Shown here one piece after another: positions 32,786 to 42,366 of a stretch of 64,000 nt of DNA. Position numbers and translations under genes: made by a program. Under the pieces are notes generated by a model. That model was not told the origin of the DNA. It saw only the letters and a program-made list of their open reading frames with translations, and made no database searches. Position 1 is the stretch's first letter. Each line of letters starts with the position of its first letter. This DNA comes from Aspidapion aeneum (lineage: Eukaryota; Arthropoda; Insecta; Coleoptera; Brentidae), in contig OY755039.1 of the NCBI GenBank assembly GCA_963576565.1, forward strand, positions 131,333,140 to 131,397,139, in the 5' to 3' direction.

Positions 32786-32955
32786 TTTATAACTCGTTGT
32801 AAAAATAAATACAAAGTTTCTTCTTTATTTGTTTTCTTTTTTTATATTATTTACCATCCCGCGTGACATCCTGATTTACAACGTCATGATGCCTTGTTCT
32901 AAAAAAGTATCACAATATCGGGTTTTTGTTTTTTTTTTAACTAAAAACGACAAAA

Positions 32956-35900
32956 GGGCAATTCCATGATGACTCGCGGGACAATTAGAAACACATTAAT
33001 TTCAAAAATATTAATTTTGACCATAGTCATAGAAAGTCTCATGTGATTTATTGATATTCTAGTAGGGGAATGATTTCTCTGCTATTACAACTTGCTCATT
33101 TAAAAAAAGACAAAACCTAATAAATAAAGTTTTTGAAAAATCTATGCTTACTCGCGGGACATCCAATTTTTAAAAAAAATATACGGCAAGTTTTAATTAT
33201 CTTTTTTCTCAAAATTTTATAGATATTTAAAAAAAACATTATTACTATAAATTTACGTACTCTTACTTGAAATTTATGAAGCCATAACTAAGATGCCAAA
33301 ATGCTTGAAACTGTGTATTATAACCAATTTAGTGATTACTCGCGGGACATTACTCGCGGGACAATGCGATTTCGGTAAACAGATATTTATTTCAGCTATT
33401 TCAATAAACAATTAACACTAATAAATTATATAGGAAAACACAAAACAACACTTGATTTGTTTGAATTAAATACATTTTTTACTTCCACATGATAATTATC
33501 CAAAAATCGAAAGTTGTGGCAGCTTGTTATGTTGGGAATTGCTTTTACCAAGTTCCACTTATCATCTAAAGTTTTTTTTGCGGCTTCAATCTCTTCTGTT
33601 TCTACATAAATTACGTTTATCTTATCCAGTTTTTGAGCACATTGGTAAAAGTCTTTCGCATTAGTAATTAAAGACTTTCGACTTTTTATTTCCATCCAGA
33701 CCTAAAATATAAAGTGTGGCTTTACAATTATTGTATCACTAGATACTCTCAGAAGACATTATATATTATATGCATATTTTATTCCTTAAAAACATAGTTT
33801 TAATTGAACAGATTGCCGCAGCTAACAGTTCAAACTAATAGCTATATACAATTATAAATTTTTATAAATACCTTTCTCTTTACTGTGGCCCCTACACCAT
33901 CCACAGCCCCCTTTCCGTGTGACGACGCGAAAAAATTCCATTCCATTGATTCTAAATTCATTTCTGCTGGTAAGAAGCACAACGAAGACATCGTATAACG
34001 GTTTTTGAACTGCGCTGCGCATCCATCGCTAAACACGCATAATTCTACAAAATTAAATACTTTCCGTTTCAGAAATTCTACGATTTTCTTTAAAAAAACA
34101 TTGACGGCGTATCTATCATGTGAGAGATAGTTCGAAACAATAGCAAAAGAAAGTATTTTGTTTGGACCCCAAGCAACGGCAGTATAGACTGTTACTTGGC
34201 TATGCGACCAATGCGCACTTTGAATTTCATCTTGTGCCGTAATTGAAAAGTTTTCCGCAAAGTCCATTTGTAATACGAATTCTTTTTCGCCAACGTTGCT
34301 TCTCTTCAAATCAAAATACTTTTGTTGGCTGTTTTTGACAAATGTGTGTTTTATAAAAAAAGGCAGTTAATTTTCTAAGGTGGAAATAATCATTTCAATG
34401 GATTTTTCAAGACTTATTATTTCTACTTTTCCGTTGATAGTTGCCCACTGTTTAAAAATTAATTCCAGAGACTCGTCATATTTCAGAGGTAGAACTGAAT
34501 ATTTTAAGTCAATGTCTTTACAATTCTGACAAAGCCCCATCATACAATCTTCACTTTCTAAGTTGCAAACGATTTCTTGAAGAAGCTCTCTGTGTGTTTT
34601 CGGGAACTATATTTTATTGCAATATATCAATTAAATAAAAGACATTGGCATGATATCTGCAGACACATACGTCATGAGGCATATCTGACAGAAGCATGAC
34701 AAATTTGGGCCTTAATTCATAAAATTTACTAATTTTTATCTTTTCCTCTGGATTTTCTTCTTTAAAAATGCTAAAAGCTTCTGAAACTGTATACATCATG
34801 TATCTTTTTTGTGCGTGCTCTGTTCCATTTTCAGATTTTATTTTAATTTTATCCTTAACATTTGGTGAAATCCTGCTTATATCTTCTCTACAAAAAAAGT
34901 TCTCAACTTTCCTTATTGTTTCCATGTTCAGCTGGTTATACTTATAATTTGTTGTGACAGACTGGAAAAATTCTGGATTATTTTGACCAATGTCGAAACT
35001 TATGGTTAAGTTCTTATCAATCGTTTTCAAAACCCTTCTCATGATCTCTATTTTCTTATCTTTGTTGTCTGGAAGGACATTCTTGATTTTTTTCAAATCT
35101 TTCCCAATAGTTTGAGGGGTCTTATAGGCACTATTCTCTGTTTTATCCAACCTTTGAGCATCTTTTTTTGCTCGGTATTTTCTTTTTCTTTCTCTTTCCT
35201 GTTTTCTTTTCAACTCTAATAAATCTATCGAGGACAACATCTTTTGTTTCATTTTGGCTCGATATCTTTTGCAACATTCAGCATGCCGTTTACGGTATAA
35301 CGACTTAAGATTTTTATTTGCATTAATTTTCTCTCTATACTTTTTGACATACTCTGTCACTTTCATTTTCCTCTTATCATTTTGTATTTTCGGCATCCTA
35401 AAAAGAGATAATATCCAACCATTTCTTTCTTGTTTGCAACCCAAAAAACAACAATAAACCGCTCTGTAACCTTTAGTAGTTAGCAAAGTATTTTTTTTCA
35501 AGATTAAAATTTAAAAAAAAAAGATATATTACAAAAAATTGCCTAAATACCTAACTACTACACTACAAATAATTTGATACTACTAATAGCAGTTTATTCA
35601 AATCTTAATTTTCTTTTAAAATCGCTTTTGTAAGTGTTAAAAAGAAAAAGTAAATATTTCTAGGCTATTAAAGATTACTCGCGGGACAAATAAAGAAAAT
35701 ATATAAAAAATATATTTTAGGCGTCTTGATATCTATCTAACGTGCTGGTATAACGGGCAAGTCAAAGGTTAAGAAATCTTATGTTTTTATCTAGAGTTTC
35801 TATTACGGTCGAGTTAAAAACTAAAAAAGTATTGAATTCTGCTTACTCGCGGGACAAAATTTTGCAATATAAATAAGCAAATTTTAACCAAGTTCTACTT

Positions 35901-36211
35901 ACTTTTTACACAAAAATAATTCACTCACTAAAAGTTTGACAGCACAACAGTTTTTGACGGGCACCATGTTTCAAACCATTGCTTTTGTTTTTACATAGCC
36001 ACCTGTGATAAACAATGCTGTTTATGCAATTTGACGCGGGCACGGATTCTTGCAGTATTTCGTAACATTTTAAAGTTACTAGGTAAAATTGGAAATATCT
36101 ATCTAATATTTCATAAACTTTAACTCAATTTTAAACGATTAGTCAGGTTTTTTTTTTAATTTTAGACAATTTAATTTTACTAAAAAGTAAGTATCGATCA
36201 TGGAATTGCCC
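32956..36211 (-). mobile_element. 3256 bp DDE-type DNA transposon (Sola-like?) with 15-bp termini
   Basis: GGGCAATTCCATGAT at 32956-32970 is mirrored by ATCATGGAATTGCCC at 36197-36211. The host site is known from the intact sister element and shows a 4-bp AAAA duplication. Six direct copies of ACTCGCGGGACA stand near the ends (32972, 33150, 33338, 33352 on the left; 35677 and 35845 on the right), as expected for transposase-binding subterminal repeats. It encodes a minus-strand transposase. 4-bp duplications occur in Sola-type elements; that name is a guess. Confidence 0.9.
33426..35396 (-). pseudogene. transposase gene of the 3.26 kb element (nearly intact)
   Basis: From MPKIQNDKRKMKVTEYVKK at 35396 the minus strand encodes a very basic coiled N-terminus, YRKRHAECCKRYRAKMKQ. 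Next come a cysteine-rich stretch (CRYHANVFYL, CMMGLCQNCKD) and a catalytic core with LQMDFAENFSI, IQSAHWSHSQV, CVFSDGCAAQFKNRYTMSSL and FFASSHGKGAVDGVGATVKR. The Asp residues of DFAEN and SDG and the later HGKGAVDG look like a DDE/D triad. Two single in-frame TAA stops (near 34612 and 34370) break the frame. A 170-base GT-AG intron (33702-33871) joins the core to VWMEIKSRKSLITNAKDF and 85 more codons. It was recently active by appearance. Confidence 0.75.
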
Positions 36212-36407
36212 AAAAATCATTTTTTCTGAGAAACGTACTGCACCAATTACATTGAGTTAATAGGTTCCTGTTGATATAAAATAACATGTTAACTTGTAAT
36301 TTGTCATGTAAGTGAAAAATGAATCTCTCTAACGAACTAAATTCTTAAACAGCGATTTTCTCAAAACAATGTTTTTTGAGTTGTGACTATTTTTAGCGGG
36401 GGTGCGA

Positions 36408-36649
36408 TATAAGAACGGCCAAGGCTTCCGCGCACTTACACAAGAATTTTTCTTTTTGGCATTTATGCTTCTCGGCCCACTCTAAAATTTTTAATGGCAA
36501 TAAACAAAATATTGGAGCATCTTTTTTTCAAAAAAATATTAAAAATCGAAGAGGTTACATTTTCAAAATGGCGATTTTTCTAATTTATTGTCTTGTACTT
36601 AGGTCACTGAAGTGATTATTTGTCATTTTCAATATTTTTTCTTGAAGCC
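36408..36649. other. spacer
   Basis: AT-rich spacer between two elements, nothing recognised. Confidence 0.4.
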
Positions 36650-36657
36650 TCTTGTTC

Positions 36658-37541
36658 CGAGGGGTCATCGGCACCCTAAAATTTTGTACAGCGTCCAACA
36701 GGACTTGGGTCCTGACGTGTACTGTTGGGTCCTGTTGAGTACTGTTGGGTACTGTCGTGTACTGTCGAGTACTGTTGGGTACTGTCGTGTATTGTCGAGT
36801 ACTGTTGGGTCCTGTCGGTGTACTGTTGGGTACTGTCGTCGTGCCTTGGGGGGGTCCGACAAGGACAAAGCGCGCCCTCAAAAAACATACGAGCAACAAA
36901 AAAAAAAAGAAGCTCATCATCTTTGGGGAACCGCGCCGCGCTCACCAATGTTGCGACCAAAAAAAAAACATCCTTTTTGGGGAAGGCCGACAGGGCCTTA
37001 GGGCGCACTCAAAAAAAAAAAAAAAAAAAAAAAAAGCTCATCATCTTTGGGGAACCGCACCGCGCTCACAAATCTTGCGACCAAAAAAAAAAAAAAAGTC
37101 ATCCTGTCTTTTCGCATCTACGCCACTGTTTCGGGTTAGACGGTTGTGTCGAGTACTGTCGTGTACTGTTGGCTTCTATCGTACTGTTACGTCCTGTCGT
37201 GTACTGTTGGGTACTGTCGAGTACTGTTGGGTCCTGTCGTGTACTGTCGAGTACTGTTGGGTACTGTCGTGTACTGTTGGGTACTGTTGGGTCCTGTCGT
37301 GTACTGTTAGGTACTGTTAGGTACTGTCGTGTACTGTCGGGTACTGTTGGGTCCTGTCGTGTACTGTCGAGTACTGTTGGGTACTGTCGTGTACTGTCGA
37401 GTACTGTTGGGTCCTGTCGTGGTACTGTCGAGTACTGTTGGGTACTGTCGTGTACTGTCGAGTACTGTTGGATCCTGTCGTGGTACTGTCGGGTCCTGTT
37501 GTGAAATTTGTACAGTACTGTTGAAAGCTGATGACCCCTCG
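36658..37541. mobile_element. 884 bp element with 8-bp duplications carrying a TACTGTTGGG minisatellite
   Basis: Termini CGAGGGGTCATCGGC and GCTGATGACCCCTCG are inverted repeats, and TCTTGTTC is duplicated exactly at 36650-36657 and 37542-37549. The inside consists mostly of a 10-base minisatellite (TACTGTTGGG and variants TACTGTCGTG, TACTGTCGAG, TCCTGTCGTG) at about 36715-36840 and 37145-37500. Between these blocks sit a doubled GCTCATCATCTTTGGGGAAC unit with poly(A) runs and a hAT end, CTACGCCACTG, near 37129. Because the 10-base unit has no stop in several frames, long frames appear on both strands; they are not genes. Confidence 0.9.
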
Positions 37542-37549
37542 TCTTGTTC

Positions 37550-39170
37550 TTATTTCTAAACAGTAGTAAAATTTTGTTTTGCAAAGTATTTTATCAGGAA
37601 AAATCATAAACATAGATATGTTTTGGCCAATTAAGAAGATAAAACACTCTATAGATTTAAGGAATCGCAACATTTTTTTAAATTTTTTATCTTGGTGTAA
37701 TCGTTATTCATACAGGAACCAAAAAATACATTTTTATTAAAATCAAAATTTTTAAGTGCAAAAGATGGCCGGGTTGAATGGAAAGCCCCATACTATTATG
37801 GAGTAGAACAATTCATGTAAGATGAATTTGAAATGAATTAAAGTTTCAAAATTTTAAACATTTTGTGTTTAAATAAGCGGGAAACATGGTGTCCCGTTAA
37901 TACTTTTCCCGGGATGAGGGTCAAAACATTCAATAATGGGACAAGCCCGGAAAATAAGGGACATCTGGCAACCCTAAATGTATCCCGAAAACATGCCCCC
38001 TTCAAAAGGCTTGAGTACAAGGACGCGTTAAGAAGGACTATAAAATGTAGGCCGCCGGGTGCATCAAGAAACGCCAATAAATTTCACTCTAAGATGTTTG
38101 AATTTTTGGACAACAGATAGAAATGGAAATGGAGAAAATAAAAATTAAAACTTAAACTTTTTTAAAATTTCACTTACAATTTTATTATAAATTCGAATTT
38201 TCCTATAAAAAACTCACATTTTACTTTTTAAAATTGAATTCACTGATTTTTCAAGTTATATTTTAATTTTTACTTAATAAATTTAGAATCACGGTTTTCC
38301 GAATTCAGTTTCTTCTTTTAAATGCCCAAATTTTAACTAAAACTTTCCAAAATCGAGATTCTAATGATGCTACTGAAAATATTGTCCTGTTTGATTGGTC
38401 AACATTATTAAATCTATCCTATTGAAATAAAATGCGAATTAATCTAAACAGCTATTTAACGGATTAATCTAAAAAGCTATTTTGCTTTCAATGAAACCCT
38501 TTGTGAAATGTGGTTAAAATGCTGATTTGTACATTTTCTTTCGATACTAGGTATTGATTAGTTCCATAAATTAATTTATAACGATGTTATTTAATGAGGT
38601 TAGCAAATGAGAACGTGTTATGTTTCAAAAAATATATTCCTACATGCTACAAGTAATTCCGATATTTTAGGCACAGTGGCAACAGACGAGCAATGTGCAA
38701 GTTACATCAATGAAATACACTGAGTCAGTCCACAAATTTTAAAGGACTGGGGAACTCTCAGCCTGAAGTGTTTACAAGTTAATTTTTTTAAAGAGAGAGA
38801 TTGATATTTCTCTTCAAAATTTTATACTTTTCGGAAGTAAAACACATTTATTTTGTAGGTTTGGTCGGAAATTGAAAAAGCACGGGGCAAAATTTCAAGA
38901 ATCGTAGTAATTGCGTCAAGCTTCCTCTATACTCGTAGTAAAAATAGAATCTTTGTGTGTTGTAGTAAAGTGGCGATCAGCTGAACTACTGCGGAATCGA
39001 GTGGGTTTATTTTACTCGTGTAGTATTTATTCGCTAGAAAGGCCTAAACGTGGCCTTGCACAACTAGTTATGGTGGTTTAAAATCTAAAATCCCAATTTT
39101 ATTCAAATTCTTGATTTTTTCGCGTTTCGTGGCCGGAAAAATTGTCAAACTGGCGAACAAAAAAGGAAAT
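37550..39170. other. spacer upstream of the second host gene
   Basis: Near 37885-37985 lies a GTCCCGTTAATACTTTTCCC / GGGACATCTGGCAACCCT stretch resembling the end of a hAT-type element (AGGGTTGCCAGATGTCCC on the minus strand), without a partner end. The 85-codon frame over it has no domain. The last few hundred bases before 39171 may hold the 5' UTR and promoter of the next gene; no motif is clear. Confidence 0.45.
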
Positions 39171-39242
39171 ATGTTAAAACTTCTCACCCACAAATTAAGG
39201 ACCCATTCCATTAACGAAGAACGCCCTTATCAGATCGAAAAA
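39171..39242 (+). CDS. unidentified acidic Ser-rich protein gene, first visible coding exon
   Basis: ATG at 39171 opens 24 codons, MLKLLTHKLRTHSINEERPY then QIEK, ending at a strong GTAAGT donor. The next exons (46245-46314, 53985-54219, 63845-63977) join in compatible phases to give 170 codons in the window, with the gene continuing right. The HKLRTH and ERPYQ words look like the tail of a C2H2 finger and its linker, but there is no upstream cysteine pair, so a finger is not supported. The frame is open upstream for about 40 codons without another ATG, so an upstream exon is possible. A nuclear regulator is a guess from composition. Confidence 0.6.
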
Positions 39243-41305
39243 GTAAGTATACTTCTCCATTATATTTAATGGAATAAAGATTATTTATGTCCTATAGTAT
39301 TTTTATGTGTATGGGTGTTTTTTTTAAATGTTCAAACTCCAGAATTTGTCATCCACAAATAAAAATTGAAATCAAGCAAAATTAAAGATATTATCAGTAT
39401 TGTAAAAGCTTTAACTTTACTAATTAACAAAAGGCCCCCAATAGCAATTTTCTGTTTTTGGTAGAGAAGCAGTTTTATGACAACATGTCCTTTTTTTTGT
39501 AATCGTCCGAAACACACCGTTATTTTGTGCCGTAGGAATATAATGAATGATAATTTAGTCCTGCGCAAGTGCTTAAAATACAGTTGAATTCCTATTATTT
39601 TAAATCAGGTTTAAAGTGCTGATTTTTTAAAACATTAAAGAAAATTAATAATATTTGGATCATCTGTGAATTTTTTTGCCTATCTGAACCGGGCTTTAGA
39701 ATCTGGTTAAAAAATATTTGTATTTGACTTCTTGATATCTACTAAATCTGATAAAATATAAGTATATTCACAAATATACTAATAACAGCATCATAAAAGG
39801 CACCTTGTTTTTCGCAGATTTCTCGAAAACGGCTACAGCAACAAAATTGGTTCTTCCGCAACTAATTTGTACTCGTTACCCTCGATTTAACGACATATGA
39901 AACTCTTGATCCCCTTAGTTCATATTTGAATTATGACCCCTACAATGTTACGAAATTTCAACTTTTTCCTAAATAAGGCCGCAACAAAACGGATTTTGCC
40001 GCAACAAATTGGAACTAAAAGAGCAACAAAATCCGTTTTTTGTTTTATCTCGATAGCTCTATTCAGTGGCGAGATATCGCTGGTTTCAGTAGTTTTATTA
40101 AAGAAAATATTTTTTTGCCTATAAAAAAATAACGGTTAACTTTTTTGACTATTTTACTTTTCGATGGTTGAAGGTTGAATGGTTGAAGGTTATAAGCGAC
40201 AGTTTTTAAACTTTACAGCAGGGCCACTTAAAGTATTATTTGTCGCTTAGTTAAAAAACAATCTGGATTCATTCTTTTTTCATTTAACTTAAGCGACAAA
40301 AAAATCATCGTAGAAGCCTGAATAATAGCTCATTCGACGCAAAAATTATTTTTTGAATTTTGATTAAAGCTTTGATTATTGATGGGCCTTCCTAGCAACA
40401 AATAATGCCGTAAAATTAACATGTCTACTACTTATCGAATCGGAAATACGGGTGGTCCCCCTAGCTTCCGCGTAAAGCTAGAGGGACCGCCGTTTTTTTA
40501 ATAACGGCTGCAGCAACCAAATCTGTTTTACCGCAACGAATTAGCAACAAATACATAGATTTATATGCTAATAAAAAAAATTGCTACCGGTGGTCAGCGA
40601 AGTTCTATTGAAAAAAAAAACAAAAAAAACAGTTTTCCTCAAATGGAAGAAAAACTGTAAGTTCAAAATGTTATTGATTATTCTTGGGCCTTTACAGCAA
40701 CAATTAATGCCACAAAAACTAAATTTCTACTTGGTTCCAAATCGAAGATATGAGTGCTGCCGTGCAAAGCAGAAACCTAGTAAGTCAAAAACTAGTGTTT
40801 TGGGAAATAGAGTTTGAAGTTTATTTAAGTACATATACTAACTATAGTTTATTTAACTACATACTAACTACATAACTTCCTTGTTTTTCAAGATAGCCAC
40901 ATTCTAGAAAGACTGGCTGGCGCCAGTTTTTACGGCGATTTAAATGATATAAAAATCTCATTTTCGAGTAAGTCGAGTTACTAGGTTTTTGCTTTGCACG
41001 GCAGAGTGGTCCTCCCTAGCTTTACGGTAAAGCTAGTGGGACCACAATTTTTTCGTAAACGGCTGTACCAACTAAATCCATTTTATCGCAACAAATTTGC
41101 AACAAATTAGCACAGATAGCCGCGTTCTTAATGCACAATATAATGTACATAAATAATTGGGTTAAGCCTCGCAAGAGTATTGTGTGTTGCTTCTTTATAG
41201 TTCATTTTGAACTAGTTCGTTTTAGAAAAGTGAACTAGTTCCTTTTTCTTGTTAAATGAACTAGTTCATTTTTCGAGTTCGTTCGCTACTACCCATCTCT
41301 ACCCT
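39243..41305. repeat. intron with degenerate ~304 bp tandem repeats
   Basis: Phrases such as AACGGCTGCAGCAACCAAAT, TTTACCGCAACGAATTAGCA and GGGCCTT-x-CAGCAACAA-x-TAATGCC recur (for example near 40374 and 40677), giving a period of about 304 bases once a MITE at 40757 is removed. Two copies carry a hairpin, GTCCCCCTAGCTT / AAGCTAGAGGGAC near 40455-40487 and CCTCCCTAGCTTTA / TAAAGCTAGTGGG at 41010-41041. GAACTAGTTC palindromes occur at 41210-41270. Confidence 0.6.
40757..41004. mobile_element. 248 bp MITE with 4-bp target duplication
   Basis: CTGCCGTGCAAAGCAGAAAC is mirrored by TTTTTGCTTTGCACGGCAG. AGTG stands on both sides (40753-40756, 41005-41008). The parallel tandem repeat copy near 40450 lacks the insertion and shows the empty site GGTGGTCC. 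Confidence 0.8.
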
Positions 41306-42012
41306 AGAGCCCGAGCGCTGCACAACACGCTAGCGCTACCAAGTCCACTTCCAATCCCTGGCTTCGCATGCGTAGATCTACCAATATTATTTACCTCATG
41401 TATTAGAATCGATGTACAGGGTGATTTTCACTTGAATGATTCTAACCACATGAAAATAGAAAGTTTCAAAAACCTAACCTAACGAAACCTAATCAGATCT
41501 AACCGAACCGAACCAAAGCAAACTAAACCAATATTTAAAAAAAAAAACTTTCCTGACTTCCTACCTGGGATGCTAGAGGATGTGAATCCGAACCGGACCG
41601 TACCGAACCGAACCTATCCAAACCTAACCCTACCCAACTAAACCTAATTAGCAGTACGTGTTGTAGTTTAGTTTGGTTAGGTTAGGTTTGGTTCAGTTTA
41701 GTTAGGTTCGGTTTGGTTCGGTTCGGATTCACATCTTCTAGGATCCCGGGCAGGAAGTCAGGAAAGTTTCTTTTTTGAAAAAAATTATTGGTTCAGTTTC
41801 CTTCGGTTCGGTTCGGTTAGATTTGATTAGGTTTTGTTAGGTTAGGTTTTTGAAACTTTCTATTTTCATGTGGTTAGAATCATTCAAGTGAAAATCACCC
41901 TGTATGCATCTATTCTAAGACATGAGGTAAATAATATTGGTAGATCTGCGCTTGCGAAGCCAGGGATTGAAAGTGGACTTGGTAGCGCTAGCGTCTTGTG
42001 AGCGCTGCTAGC
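41306..42012. mobile_element. ~707 bp foldback, with a CAGGGTGATT-ended core
   Basis: The outer arms share AGTCCACTT-x-CAATCCCTGGCTTCGC and TCTACCAATATTATTTACCT with their reverse complements on the right. An inner pair, CAGGGTGATTTTCACTTGAA (41417) and its complement ending CACCCTG (41902), is flanked by TA. The centre is an AACCTAACC / AACCGAACC simple-sequence stem. It may be two nested elements or one. The CAGGGTG-TA ends recall the foldback at 3853. Confidence 0.85.
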
Positions 42013-42192
42013 ATACCTAAGCTCACTCATCGTTAAGCAAGCTTTACGATGAATGTCCTTAAGCATACCGCGAGAACTCCGCAGGGTCAGCCTGAACACC
42101 CCGCTCAACGCGCTCAATTGTGCTGTGCAAGCGCCGCCTTAACGTGGATTAAAATTTTTGACCTCAGGTAATTATAATTTTGGAGATAATAG

Positions 42193-42358
42193 CAGTGGCG
42201 CCCCCAGGAATGTGTCTTGGGGGGGGCCCGAGGCCTCTTGTGGGGGGCCCGAAGCCTCATGATGTCAAATTTTAAGCTATTTTTTGTGGTTTATTATAAA
42301 ATATGTAGAAAATATGTAAAAAAATCTAAGGCTTGGGGGGCCTCGGGCCCCCCCCCAT
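42193..42358. mobile_element. 166 bp G-rich hAT MITE, copy 3
   Basis: Starts CAGTGGCGCCCCCAGGAATG. GATAATAG is duplicated exactly at 42185-42192 and 42359-42366. The right end has lost its terminal repeat, ending in a C run and CCAT. It shares the TTGGGGGGGGCCCGAGGCCT and CTAAGGCTTGGGGGG blocks with the copy at 7633. Confidence 0.85.
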
Positions 42359-42366
42359 GATAATAG

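Larger units (their letters stand above)
32350..36407. mobile_element. 798 bp TCGCACCC-ended element (copy 1), split by a 3.26 kb insertion
   Basis: Ends TCGCACACCCGCTGAAAA and TTTTAGCGGGGGTGCGA, flanked by TA. It is the reverse-oriented sister of the intact copy at 48875-49672. Subtracting the insertion (32956-36211) and its 4-bp duplication leaves exactly 798 bases, the length of the intact copy. It carries a small minus-strand frame at 32555-32785 also seen in the sister copy. Confidence 0.92.

Noticed and set aside
36585..37584. Overlapping frames up to 259 codons on both strands
   Set aside because: Created by the stop-free 10-base minisatellite; repeated TVLDSTRQYP and CRVLLGTV words only.
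41461..41720. Telomere-like AACCTAACC repeats
   Set aside because: Irregular AACCGAACC/AACCTAACC mix inside a foldback stem, not an ordered TTAGG array.
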